A stretch of DNA of 43,186 bases from Sutterella sp. (lineage in GTDB: Bacteria; Pseudomonadota; Gammaproteobacteria; Burkholderiales; Burkholderiaceae_F), in assembly GCA_019418235.1 (NCBI GenBank), contig DYCH01000017.1:2762-45947 (forward strand), given 5' to 3'. Every line of letters begins with the position of its first letter. Position 1 is the stretch's first letter. A model generated the notes under the pieces. That model was not told where the DNA came from and searched no databases. It worked only from the letters and a program-made list of their open reading frames with translations. Shown piece by piece: positions 15,849 to 24,072 of the stretch. Both the position numbers and the translations under genes were made by a program.

Positions 15849-17117
15849 TTAGCCGTTTAGTTTTTCGATTGCGCGAGTAAAGATCCCGAAAGCGGTTTCC
15901 ATCCCCGTCTCGTCAAAATCAAACTCAGCTTGATGGTGAGCGGCCGTACGATCTGCACCCACAACAAAGAAGCAAGACTTGCCACCTCGATCACGCACAA
16001 CCTTGGCAAGCATCGTGTAGTCTTCCGAACAACCCAACTTCTTAAAGTCAATGACTTCTTTGCACGTCGGCTCTTCATGAGCACATTGGGCTACGACGTC
16101 AACTAACGCTTGGTCATTGATGAGTTCACCGGCTTCGCCCACTTTTTCGATTTCAAAGTTAACACCATAAGCCAGTGCCGTTCCTTCAATGATGCGCGCG
16201 GCTTGATCGGCCATGTAAGTATTGATCTCATCGGTTTCACCGCGAATTTCCATCTTAATTTCAGCGTGTACCGGAATCACGTTGCGACATTCGCCGGCCT
16301 TCATCAAACCCACGTTCACACAACCTAAGCCCTTACCGTGACGGGCCATGCCTAAAAGTTGGCCCACGCAATTGCAGGCGGCAGCCAATGCATTACGACC
16401 CAAATGCGGACTCATCGTCGGGTGCGCAGGAGCGCCCGTGAAGCGAACATCGAACTTTGTCGTGCAAAGCACGCCAGTGGGTGTTGTCGTGACTTCTCCT
16501 GTCGGGCACATCATCGCCAAGTGGCAACCTAAGATGTTATCAACGTCAGCCAGCAAACCGCTCACTGCTTGTGCTGCACCGCCTCTCACACCTTCTTCAG
16601 CAGGTTGGAAAATGAGTTTGATCTTGCCGTTTAATCGGTCTTTGTTATCCACAACCCATTGAGCCACGTGAAGACCCACGGACGTATGACCGTCATGACC
16701 GCAAGAGTGCATTTCGCCCTCGTGCTCACTTCTGAAACCTTCTTGATTGGGCTTGTGGCAATCACATTGAGTTTCTTCAACACCCACACAGTCGATGTCA
16801 AAGCGCAACGCTGTTACGGGGCCCTCACGGCCCGTATCCCAAAGCGCAATGGCTCCAGTGTAACCTTCCATACGCTCGAGAATGGCTTCTGAAACACCGT
16901 CCGCACGGGCGCGCTTTAAATGTTCTTCAACAAATTCCAAGTCACGTCCCATCACGGCATCGACATTAACTTGTTGGGTTCCCGTGAAAACCTTCCAACC
17001 CAAACTTTCCAAGCGCTCAATAATGTAAGCGGTTGTCTTAAATTCGCCCCAACCCATTTCAGGCATTTTGTGCAAATCGCGACGTGTTTGAATCATCGAA
17101 GCTTTGTAATCATGCAT
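15849..17117 (-). CDS. M20D-family amidohydrolase, AbgA-like (aminobenzoyl-glutamate hydrolase type)
   Basis: This 422-residue zinc amidohydrolase is collinear with E. coli AbgA along its length as I remember that sequence: a DLHKMPEMGWGEF start, VNVDAVMGRDLEF, SCGHDGHTSVGLHVA (first metal ligands Cys and His), FQPAEEGVRGGAAQ (Glu-Glu catalytic base and ligand), the dimerisation insert, and a C-terminal AAHHQAEFDFDE with the last His. AbgA cleaves p-aminobenzoyl-glutamate together with AbgB; no abgB or abgT is in the window, so a different acyl-amino-acid or dipeptide substrate is possible. The ATG at 17117 has GGAGGAGA five bases upstream; the TTG at 17135 lies before that site. It is downstream of iadA but separated by a terminator. 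Confidence 0.88.
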   Translation of the reverse strand: MHDYKASMIQTRRDLHKMPEMGWGEFKTTAYIIERLESLGWKVFTGTQQVNVDAVMGRDLEFVEEHLKRARADGVSEAILERMEGYTGAIALWDTGREGPVTALRFDIDCVGVEETQCDCHKPNQEGFRSEHEGEMHSCGHDGHTSVGLHVAQWVVDNKDRLNGKIKLIFQPAEEGVRGGAAQAVSGLLADVDNILGCHLAMMCPTGEVTTTPTGVLCTTKFDVRFTGAPAHPTMSPHLGRNALAAACNCVGQLLGMARHGKGLGCVNVGLMKAGECRNVIPVHAEIKMEIRGETDEINTYMADQAARIIEGTALAYGVNFEIEKVGEAGELINDQALVDVVAQCAHEEPTCKEVIDFKKLGCSEDYTMLAKVVRDRGGKSCFFVVGADRTAAHHQAEFDFDETGMETAFGIFTRAIEKLNG

Positions 17118-17194
17118 ATCAGTCTCCTCCAACAAGATTCGGTTACTTTCATCTTATTCTTAATTTTGGATTGGCAACATTCGTATTTCTCATG

Positions 17195-17228
17195 AAAAAA
17201 CACGCCGAGAATTAACCCAGCGTGTTTT
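17195..17228 (-). terminator. Terminator (or attenuator) between iadA and the AbgA-like gene
   Basis: AAAACACGC (17197-17205) pairs with GCGTGTTTT (17220-17228); on the minus strand the stem runs into six T. It ends iadA about 30 bases past its stop. The AbgA-like gene starts 78 bases later and needs partial read-through or its own promoter. Confidence 0.82.
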
Positions 17229-17255
17229 ACATTTAAGCGAAAAAAGCGTCAGCGA

Positions 17256-18401
17256 TTAGTACTCAAACGTACCCTTTTCAACGATTTCGCCGTTGCGCAT
17301 CATAACCTTGTTGCGAGAAATAACGGTCGTCAATTCCATGGCGTCGTTAAATAAGCATGCATTGGCGCAGCCACCTTCTTCAATCACGCCTTGACCCGGC
17401 AAGCTCAAAGCCTTACCAACGTTAGAAGAGATGAAGGAAACGGCTTGGCCGATCGGCATATTGTATTCAGCGATCAAACGCTTAACTTCCGTTAAGTTGC
17501 CGCTCACGCCACCAACACCCAAACCAATCATTTCGCCCTTATCGTTAAAGCGCGGGACGGAACCGTGGCCGTCGGTCGAGAGCGTGATATGCGTCGGATC
17601 AACACCAGCGTCCAAAGCCGTCATCACGGCAATAGCAGGATTATCGAAAGCGCAGCTTGCACCCGTCGTGATGTCAATGTAACCACCTTCCTTAGCAAAG
17701 TCCAAAGCAGCATCAAAGACGTGACGGATACGGCCACAGTGCGTCGGACGAATATGGCGAATCGGGAAACCCTTGGCAACGATTTCCTTATACATATCGA
17801 AGCTACCCGGGATGTTACCCGTGTGAATATGCAAGAAACCGATCTTACCGGCAATCATGGCACCCACACGAATGTCAGCCAAGAGAGCCAACACTTGTTG
17901 CATCGTGGGGAAGGAAGAACGGTGATCTCCCAAAGCGATCTTTACGCCCAAGCATTCCGGCACGAAGAACAAATCGTCAGAGACAGACTTCGTCATCGTT
18001 GTGGGCGGATAACGGTAGTTGGACGTGTACATCCAAGCACTCACGCCTTCGCTCTTTAATGCACGAACCTTAGCGAGCAAATTGGGAATCGAGCGCGTCG
18101 TGTAGTCCGTACCGGAGACACCCACAACAGAGGTCGTACCGCAAGCCACCAATTCAGACAACATGATTTCAGGCGTGCGCGTCACGGGGCCACCTTCACC
18201 GCCACCGCCGGTGACGTGAATGTGTTGGTCAAAAAAGCCCGGTGTCATGATTTGACCCTTGGCATCAATGACTTCCGTACCCGGCAATGTGGACGGAAGA
18301 TCCTTACCAATGGCCACGACTTTTTCAGCCACCATCAAAACGTCTTGTTCACCCAAATCCGTCGGTGCAAACACACGAGCGTTTTTAATTAACAAAGCCA
18401 T
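17256..18401 (-). CDS. iadA: Beta-aspartyl (isoaspartyl) dipeptidase IadA
   Basis: IadA removes N-terminal beta-linked aspartate from dipeptides made during protein ageing. It is a two-zinc amidohydrolase of 381 residues (E. coli about 390). Visible markers are PGFFDQHIHVTGGGGEGG (metal ligands H-x-H and the Gly-rich loop), TSVVGVSGTD, VKIALGDHRSS (the Lys expected to be carbamylated), RPTHCGR and LSTDGHGS (catalytic Asp). The ATG at 18401 has GAGAGG just upstream. The longer reading to 18542 would add 47 residues across palindromes and is not convincing. It probably works with the AbgA-like hydrolase in peptide scavenging. Confidence 0.94.
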   Translation of the reverse strand: MALLIKNARVFAPTDLGEQDVLMVAEKVVAIGKDLPSTLPGTEVIDAKGQIMTPGFFDQHIHVTGGGGEGGPVTRTPEIMLSELVACGTTSVVGVSGTDYTTRSIPNLLAKVRALKSEGVSAWMYTSNYRYPPTTMTKSVSDDLFFVPECLGVKIALGDHRSSFPTMQQVLALLADIRVGAMIAGKIGFLHIHTGNIPGSFDMYKEIVAKGFPIRHIRPTHCGRIRHVFDAALDFAKEGGYIDITTGASCAFDNPAIAVMTALDAGVDPTHITLSTDGHGSVPRFNDKGEMIGLGVGGVSGNLTEVKRLIAEYNMPIGQAVSFISSNVGKALSLPGQGVIEEGGCANACLFNDAMELTTVISRNKVMMRNGEIVEKGTFEY

Positions 18402-18431
18402 AAGAACCTCTCTCAGATGATGATTATTTTC

Positions 18432-18448
18432 GTGCTGATTATCAGCAC
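18432..18448. promoter_or_regulatory. 17-bp perfect palindrome in the iadA leader
   Basis: GTGCTGATTATCAGCAC has 8-bp arms around a single central base, starting 31 bases before the iadA ATG. On the minus strand a TACAAT lies about 17 bases upstream of it, so the site would fall just after the transcription start, a good repressor position. Confidence 0.6.
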
Positions 18449-18522
18449 CACAACTGACTATTGTAGTGCCAATTTGTAACGAATGAACTAAGGAAAAGCA
18501 TACTTTTCTGATTGACACGATA

Positions 18523-18542
18523 TTGTTAAGCGGTCTTAACAA
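18523..18542. promoter_or_regulatory. 20-bp palindrome upstream of iadA
   Basis: TTGTTAAG-CGGT-CTTAACAA is a perfect 8-bp inverted repeat with a four-base centre. It lies between the iadA promoter region and the 9-bp repeats of the divergent gene, so it could serve either side. Confidence 0.5.
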
Positions 18543-18575
18543 ATTTCATGGAATGTGTGTAACCGATAAAAATAG

Positions 18576-18620
18576 ATATTTATAATATTTATAATATTTA
18601 CAATATTAATAATTATTACA
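18576..18620 (+). repeat. Five tandem 9-bp repeats upstream of the AlbA_2-less HATPase protein
   Basis: ATATTTATA (18576-18584), ATATTTATA (18585), ATATTTACA (18594), ATATTAATA (18603) and ATTATTACA (18612-18620) follow one another without gaps. Two TATAAT boxes fall inside the repeats (18581-18586 and 18590-18595), so copy number would change the promoter itself. Confidence 0.8.
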
Positions 18621-18650
18621 CAACCACTTTTCTCATCAAGCGACAGCACC

Positions 18651-19628
18651 ATGATAAAAGAAACTAAAACCACCCATGCCTCTGATAACGAAACCCCTGA
18701 AATGATTAAAGTCTCATGTGATCAAGATCATGAAAAAGCAATCTCATTTTCCCAACAGCTTACATTTAATGATGCCAAAGCCTTCTTTAAACAACTCGGC
18801 AAAACGCTTGATAAAGCCACAATGAAAACCATTGGCGCAATGACCACTGACGACTTATTTACAAACTTAGGCTTGTTATTTTCCGATCAATGTCCATTTT
18901 GCACAAAATTTGGACTCTTCAATACAAATTCCGCAACAGGAGAAGAACTTTTCGTTGATCAGAAAGTGGTCGAAGGTTCCATTTTTAAACAATTATTAGA
19001 GGCAGAAGATTGGTTTAACTTGGTTAACAAAACGGGGGCCGAAATTTCTGGTTTTTTCCGCAAAGATTACCGCGACTACCCACCAAGAGCACTACGAGAA
19101 GTTTTTATTAATGCTCTTGTTCATCGCGATTACGCTTTAAATGGCCCTACCCTTGTTAACGTCTACGAAGATGAAATCGAAATTATTTCGATTGGCGGAC
19201 TGGTCAAAGGACTTAATATGGATGATGTTATGCTAGGGATCTCAAGACCGAGAAATATTCTTCTCGCATCAACCTTCGTTGATTTGCGCTTGGTCGAAGG
19301 ATGGGGACGAGGCATTCGCGAGATTGAAAAACTGTATCGTCAAAACAGTTCAAAACCCACTTTCACAGCATCCTCTCATGGTTTTAAGGCAATCTTACCG
19401 AAACAGGATACTCCTGCCGAAATCCGCCAAACCCGCCTATCAGAAACTGCAGCAGATCGCATTTTTGGCTACCTTGAAGCGCAAGGTGAGACCTCCAGAG
19501 AGCAGATACAAAAAAATCTACAACTTCCGCAGGCCACTTGCCTCGCGGCATTGCGGAAGTTAGTAGAAAATGAAACAGTTATTAAAATCCGAAACGGAAG
19601 AAAAATTACCTACACCTTGCCCAACTAA
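18651..19628 (+). CDS. COG2865/Schlafen-related ATP-binding regulator lacking the AlbA_2 domain
   Basis: The 325-residue protein matches the middle and end of the AlbA_2-HATPase_c_4 family. It has DDLFTNLGLLFSDQCPFCTKFGLF (about 69-92), the HATPase_c_4 signature PPRALREVFINALVHRDYALNG (about 145-166), the region ISIGGLVKGLNMDDVMLG, and a C-terminal winged helix (about 265-325: ADRIFGYLEAQGETSREQIQ). The usual N-terminal AlbA_2 domain of about 120 residues is absent and replaced by a short polar stretch. There is no room upstream for a lost exon-like piece, because the repeats and the iadA promoter are there. The ATG has no clear ribosome site. Its stop overlaps the convergent CorC-like stop by three bases. 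Function unknown; probably a regulator. Confidence 0.75.
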   Translation: MIKETKTTHASDNETPEMIKVSCDQDHEKAISFSQQLTFNDAKAFFKQLGKTLDKATMKTIGAMTTDDLFTNLGLLFSDQCPFCTKFGLFNTNSATGEELFVDQKVVEGSIFKQLLEAEDWFNLVNKTGAEISGFFRKDYRDYPPRALREVFINALVHRDYALNGPTLVNVYEDEIEIISIGGLVKGLNMDDVMLGISRPRNILLASTFVDLRLVEGWGRGIREIEKLYRQNSSKPTFTASSHGFKAILPKQDTPAEIRQTRLSETAADRIFGYLEAQGETSREQIQKNLQLPQATCLAALRKLVENETVIKIRNGRKITYTLPN

Positions 19629-20956
19629 GCCGTGATCGTGGCGTCGTTTTGAGTGTTTTCTTCAGGCAAGCGAGAAACCAAAACCTTATCAATACGACGC
19701 CCATCCATATCAACCACTTCAAAACGCCAACCTTGCCAAGTGACAAACTGACCGGTCTTGGGCATATCTTCCATGATCCAAACAATCATGCCGGCCAAGG
19801 TGTTATAGCGACCTTCATTTTCTTGAGGCACGCTCTTGAGTTGCAAATGGTCTTTTAATTCAGGCACGGCCAACATACCGTCTAAAAGCAGCGAGCCGTC
19901 TTCACGCTCCACAATCCAAGACTCGTCCCCGACATTGGGTTTGAATTCGCCGGCAATGGCTTCTAACACGTCTCGCGGGCTCACTAACCCCTGTACCGTA
20001 CCGTATTCATCAACGACAATCGCCACAGGAATATCGTTATCACGGAAGTTTTCCAATAATTCCAACCCCGTTAACGTTTCTGGCACATAAGAGGCCTTGG
20101 CGACTTGGCTCGTAAAGTCCACTCTACCGTTTTCTAACAGTTGCTTTAACAAAACACGCGTAGAGCAAAAGCCCTTGATGTCATCTAATGAACCATCAGC
20201 GATCGGCAGGCGAGAGTGTTGAGACGTCAAAATCTTACGAACGTTCAAATCGTCTTCGTCTTGAAGGTCAATCCACTCAACTTCACTGCGAGGCGTCATG
20301 AGCGTTGCAATCGTGCGGTCATCCAAACGGAAAAGGTTACGAGCCATGTTACGTTCTTGCTCTTCAATCACCCCCGATTCGCTCCCTTCTTCAATCACGG
20401 CATGGATTTCTTCTTCCGTGACACTGGGTTCTTGCGTATCGCTCTTACCCGTTAATTTCAAAATCAAATTTGTAGAAGCCGATAACAACTTCACAAAGGG
20501 TGCCATGATAATGGCCAACGTATTGATGGGACGAGCAATTTGACAGGCCACGCCTTCAGGATTCATTTGACCTAAACGCTTAGGTACCAACTCACCCAAA
20601 ATGATGGAAAAATAGGTCACCAACACCACGACCAAAACTAAGCCCAACGTGCGAGCGGTCACGGGTGCGACATCCATACTCTCCGTTAACCAATGAGCAA
20701 CCGGTTCGGCTAACGCTGCTTCCCCCACGATACCCGACAAAATACCAATGGACGTAATCCCTACCTGAATAGCAGACAGAGCGCGCGTCGGTTCTTCATT
20801 GAGTTCCATGGCCACCTTGGCGCCTTTATTACCCTCATCGTCCTTGACTTGAAGGCGGGCTCGGCGACTCGTCACCAAGGCGATTTCGCTCATGGCAAAA
20901 GCGCCATTTAAGAGAATTAATGCGATTAAACAAAAAATATTGAACCAGTTTTCCAT
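19625..20956 (-). CDS. CNNM/CBS/CorC_HlyC-domain membrane protein (HlyC/CorC family)
   Basis: This 443-residue inner-membrane protein has the family layout: a DUF21/CNNM transmembrane domain (about 1-190, ALVTSRRARLQ near 27 and ILGELVPKRLGQ), a pair of CBS domains (about 205-330, TLMTPRSEVEWID to VQGLVSPRDVLEAI) and a C-terminal CorC_HlyC domain (about 345-430, GRYNTLAGMIVWIMEDMPKTG). Members are linked to magnesium or cobalt efflux and ion homeostasis. The gene is 15 bases downstream of pncC and may be the end of that operon. It is distinct from the soluble CorC that usually follows ybeY. Confidence 0.92.
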   Translation of the reverse strand: MENWFNIFCLIALILLNGAFAMSEIALVTSRRARLQVKDDEGNKGAKVAMELNEEPTRALSAIQVGITSIGILSGIVGEAALAEPVAHWLTESMDVAPVTARTLGLVLVVVLVTYFSIILGELVPKRLGQMNPEGVACQIARPINTLAIIMAPFVKLLSASTNLILKLTGKSDTQEPSVTEEEIHAVIEEGSESGVIEEQERNMARNLFRLDDRTIATLMTPRSEVEWIDLQDEDDLNVRKILTSQHSRLPIADGSLDDIKGFCSTRVLLKQLLENGRVDFTSQVAKASYVPETLTGLELLENFRDNDIPVAIVVDEYGTVQGLVSPRDVLEAIAGEFKPNVGDESWIVEREDGSLLLDGMLAVPELKDHLQLKSVPQENEGRYNTLAGMIVWIMEDMPKTGQFVTWQGWRFEVVDMDGRRIDKVLVSRLPEENTQNDATITA

Positions 20957-20971
20957 TTCTGATGAAACTCG

Positions 20972-21460
20972 CTACTGAGAAATTCGTTGAATTAAACCTT
21001 CGATGGCGCATTGAATTGTGGCCGTGCGCACGGCTTGTCGATCACCGGGGAATTCCTTTCTGACCACTTCTGGCACTTCTCCTCGGCGACCCCAGGCTAA
21101 AAAAACGGTTCCCACGGGTTTGCCGGGCACTGCGCCTCCAGGCCCCGCAATACCGGTCACCGCCACAGCGATATCGGCATTTGAACGGGCCAATGCTCCT
21201 AAAACCATTTCCGAAGCACACTCAGAAGAGACCGCTCCCACCGCCTCCAACGTTGAAGCGTTTACACCTAAGAGGTTCATTTTCGACGCATTTGTGTAGG
21301 TCACAAAGCCCCTATCAAACCATTGGCTTGAGCCTGCAATATCAGTGATTGTGTAACTGATACCTCCGGCCGTACACGACTCGGCCGTTGCCACCATCAC
21401 ATGGGCCTTCAGTGCCACATCACCTAACGTTTTCGCTAAAACTTCTAACTGAGAATCCAC
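20972..21460 (-). CDS. pncC: Nicotinamide-nucleotide amidohydrolase PncC (CinA C-terminal domain)
   Basis: PncC deamidates NMN to nicotinate mononucleotide in NAD salvage. The 162-residue stand-alone CinA domain has ATAESCTAGGISYTITDIAGSS (with the active-site Ser/Cys region near 25-33), the GFVTYTNASKMNLLGV segment and VTGIAGPGGAVPGKPVGTVFLAW. The gene follows pgpA by 12 bases in a long minus-strand unit. Confidence 0.95.
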   Translation of the reverse strand: MDSQLEVLAKTLGDVALKAHVMVATAESCTAGGISYTITDIAGSSQWFDRGFVTYTNASKMNLLGVNASTLEAVGAVSSECASEMVLGALARSNADIAVAVTGIAGPGGAVPGKPVGTVFLAWGRRGEVPEVVRKEFPGDRQAVRTATIQCAIEGLIQRISQ

Positions 21461-21472
21461 GAAGAATGTCTC

Positions 21473-21997
21473 CTAGAAAAGCATTAATGCGTATTGGATG
21501 CCCCACAAGAGAAGCAACGCATAAACCGCAGCCACAGCATCATCGAGCATGATGCCAATACCATTTTTCATTTTACGATCAAAGAAACTTGCCGGCGGCA
21601 ATTTCACAATATCAAAGAATCGGAAAGCCACAAAGCCTGCGATTTGCCAAGGCAGTGTTGCCGGAATTAAGGCGAGCACCCACCAAATCGCAAACACTTC
21701 ATCAATGACGATGGAACCGTGATCGGGAACACCCAAATCTTTACTTGTTTCTTCACAAGCCCACGAACCTACAATAAAGGTCACTGCCACAATCACTAAC
21801 CACATCGCAGGCGTCACCCACGGGGTTAGGGCCACATAGACTAACCACCCGGCCAACGTTCCCCAAGTGCCCGGTGCCGGACGAATGACGCCGCTACCGA
21901 AGAAACTTGCAATGATGTGGGAGACGCGAGAAAAGGCAAAGTGCCACGTCATGCGCACTTTATTCACAGGATTATCAGCACTGTATTTTTCTAACAT
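21473..21997 (-). CDS. pgpA: Phosphatidylglycerophosphatase A
   Basis: PgpA dephosphorylates phosphatidylglycerol phosphate at the inner membrane. The 174-residue protein has several membrane segments and the conserved GVIRPAPGTWGTL (about 38-50), IDEVFAIWW and the C-terminal MLDDAVAAVYALLLLWG with key acidic residues. Its ATG lies two bases after the thiL stop, so the ribosome site is inside thiL. This thiL-pgpA-pncC order is common in beta- and gammaproteobacteria. Confidence 0.95.
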   Translation of the reverse strand: MLEKYSADNPVNKVRMTWHFAFSRVSHIIASFFGSGVIRPAPGTWGTLAGWLVYVALTPWVTPAMWLVIVAVTFIVGSWACEETSKDLGVPDHGSIVIDEVFAIWWVLALIPATLPWQIAGFVAFRFFDIVKLPPASFFDRKMKNGIGIMLDDAVAAVYALLLLWGIQYALMLF

Positions 21998-21999
21998 TT

Positions 22000-22983
22000 C
22001 TACTCTCGGAAATGGTCAAAACCGGCGAACTGCACATTAACCACTTCGTTTTTATCGTTCTCAAAATAAACGCCTTCTTCAATCACGCACCCAATGCGAG
22101 ATAAAGGCAATTGGTGATTATCAGACCATTTTAAAATGCTTTGACGATGCTTGGGATGAGCGGTAAACACCAATTCGTAATCATCTCCCCCGGCCCACTG
22201 CGCCTGACGGCGGCGATCGGTATCCATTTTGGCTAAATCTGAACTCACAGCTGGGCTATCAACCCAAAGTTTGGCACCGACGCCACTGCGCTCCAGAATG
22301 TGCCCCAAATCTTGATAAAGGCCATCGGAGACATCGGCTGCAGCTGAGGCAACGTGCGCCAACAATTCGCACCCCAAAGACACTCGAGGTGTTGGGCAAT
22401 CCATGCGATTTTCTAAGTACTCGGTCACGGTTTCAGACCACACTTTTGTGCGCGTCATAAGCGCTGCATAGGCATCTCCCACCGTACCGCTTACCCAAAT
22501 ATCGTCGCCGACTGAGGCCCCGGCGCGTGTTAAAGCGTTATGCTCTGCTTCACCCAACGCCGTGATCGTAAAGGTGGCAGGCGAGCGAATCTGGCCCACC
22601 GTTGTGCTTTTCGTTGTATCGCCCCCCAAAAGCGCACATTGATAAGTTTGCGCTGCAATTTTTAATCCTTCAGAAAAACCTTTTAACCAGGCTTCATTGG
22701 CTTCGGGTAAGGAAATCGCAAGAAAAAACGCACGAGGCGTAGCACCAGCCGCTGCCAAATCGGACAGGTTGACAGCAAGGGCTTTGAAACCGACAGTTTG
22801 GGGATTGGCATCGGGTAAAAAATGCGTACCCAATGCAGTGGTATCCGTTGTGATGGCTAAAGTCGTCTCACCGACTTTAAGAAGGGCGCAATCATCACCG
22901 ATTCCTTGGGAGGGCCAGTGACTGGTCACTCCCAAAGAAAAGAAACGGTGGATGAGATCAAATTCTGACGGGCGTGTGCCCAT
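22000..22983 (-). CDS. thiL: Thiamine-monophosphate kinase
   Basis: ThiL phosphorylates thiamine monophosphate to the active diphosphate. The 327-residue protein has the PurM/ThiL fold: GIGDDCALLKVG (about 22-33, metal-binding Asp pair), ITTDTTALGTHF, LLGGDTTKS, DVSDGLYQDLGHI and GGDDYELVFTA. It starts five bases after nusB. I see no thiamine (TPP) riboswitch nearby, as expected for an internal operon gene. Confidence 0.96.
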   Translation of the reverse strand: MGTRPSEFDLIHRFFSLGVTSHWPSQGIGDDCALLKVGETTLAITTDTTALGTHFLPDANPQTVGFKALAVNLSDLAAAGATPRAFFLAISLPEANEAWLKGFSEGLKIAAQTYQCALLGGDTTKSTTVGQIRSPATFTITALGEAEHNALTRAGASVGDDIWVSGTVGDAYAALMTRTKVWSETVTEYLENRMDCPTPRVSLGCELLAHVASAAADVSDGLYQDLGHILERSGVGAKLWVDSPAVSSDLAKMDTDRRRQAQWAGGDDYELVFTAHPKHRQSILKWSDNHQLPLSRIGCVIEEGVYFENDKNEVVNVQFAGFDHFRE

Positions 22984-22988
22984 AGGCG

Positions 22989-23483
22989 TTATTTGTTGTT
23001 AACTTCGGTTGCACGCACTTGGGCGGCCACTTTGTCCAACACACCGTTGACATAACGGAAACCTTCAGAACCGCCGAAGTTCTTCGACAATTCCACGGCT
23101 TCGTTGATGACCACGCGGTACGGGATTTCAATGTGGTTCTTCAATTCGTACGTTGCCAAAAGCAACACAGAGCGTTCAACCAAAGACAAGCGAGAGACAT
23201 CACGGTCAACGTGAGCTGCGTAAAGGGCTTCGAGCTCTTGGGCATTTTCAATCACACCCGTCAAAAGCTCCGTGTAGTGAGCCTTGTCGCAACGTTCAAA
23301 ATCAGCAACATCAATCGTTGCGCCGGCAACGGGTTCGCCGTCTTCGCTTAACACGCTCAAAAGCGTCGTATCAATGGTCTTGGCATCAAGGCCGCTGACC
23401 AAGTGTTCGTAAATGCCCAACAATGCAAATTCACGGGACAAAGAGCGAGCACCGCGGCTCGGTCGATGGGGACGTTGTGCCAT
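22989..23483 (-). CDS. nusB: Transcription antitermination factor NusB
   Basis: NusB binds boxA RNA with S10 (NusE) for rRNA antitermination. The 164-residue, all-helical protein has SREFALLGIYEHLVSG near the N-terminus, the middle RDVSRLSLVERSVLLLATYEL and the C-terminal YRVVINEAVELSKNFGGSEGFRYVNGVLDKVA. Its ATG follows the ribH stop directly (TAAATG), with GAGGA inside the end of ribH, which suggests coupled translation. Confidence 0.97.
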   Translation of the reverse strand: MAQRPHRPSRGARSLSREFALLGIYEHLVSGLDAKTIDTTLLSVLSEDGEPVAGATIDVADFERCDKAHYTELLTGVIENAQELEALYAAHVDRDVSRLSLVERSVLLLATYELKNHIEIPYRVVINEAVELSKNFGGSEGFRYVNGVLDKVAAQVRATEVNNK

Positions 23484-23966
23484 TTATTCCTCGTCTTCTT
23501 CAAATTCAAACATGTATTCTTTGCGGAAATTGGCCATTTCCACAGCCACGCGTGCAGCGTCCGTGCCCTTTTCTTCCAAACGGGCCTTGGTTTGTTCGTC
23601 GTTTTCGGTCGTCAACACAGCGTTGGCAATCGGAATATCCCATTCCAAGCTCACTTGCATGATGCCGGAGGCGCTTTCGTTCGAAACGATTTCGAAGTGA
23701 TACGTTTCACCGCGAATCACAGCACCGATTGCCACCAAAGCGTCATACTCTTCGGTTTGAGCCAATTGTTGCAATGCAAAGGGGATCTCCAAAGCACCCG
23801 GTACACGGGCCAACGTGATGTCTTCTTCGACCACGCCCAAGCGAGCCAATTCAGCCAAGCAAGCCTTCAAAAGGCCTTCACCGGCGTAGTCATTGAAGCG
23901 GGCTTGAACAATACCGATACGAAGACCGCGACCATCTAAAGAGTTTTCGATGATATCCATGGACAT
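23484..23966 (-). CDS. ribH: 6,7-dimethyl-8-ribityllumazine synthase
   Basis: Lumazine synthase joins the ribityl-aminopyrimidine and the butanone phosphate in riboflavin synthesis and forms icosahedral or pentameric shells. The 160-residue protein has GIVQARFNDYAGEGLL (18-33), VPGALEIPFALQQLA (about 58-72), GAVIRGETYHFEIV with the catalytic His, and ISNGVLTTEN-like sequence (IANAVLTTEND). Start ATG 23966 has GGAG eight bases upstream. It is separated from ribE by the flavin reductase gene at 24073-25140. Confidence 0.96.
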   Translation of the reverse strand: MSMDIIENSLDGRGLRIGIVQARFNDYAGEGLLKACLAELARLGVVEEDITLARVPGALEIPFALQQLAQTEEYDALVAIGAVIRGETYHFEIVSNESASGIMQVSLEWDIPIANAVLTTENDEQTKARLEEKGTDAARVAVEMANFRKEYMFEFEEDEE

Positions 23967-24072
23967 CTTTCGTCTCCAGTTGTAAATTCGTTACCAAAAA
24001 ATAATTGTGCATATTGTACTGATTTTCAAGGGCTCTTTCGCTTTCTTTTCAAAGAAAATCAGTCAATTGCAA

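Noticed and set aside
17256..18542. Longer IadA start at 18542
   Set aside because: The extra 47 residues cover two palindromes and lack family similarity, while the ATG at 18401 has a ribosome site and matches the known IadA N-terminus.
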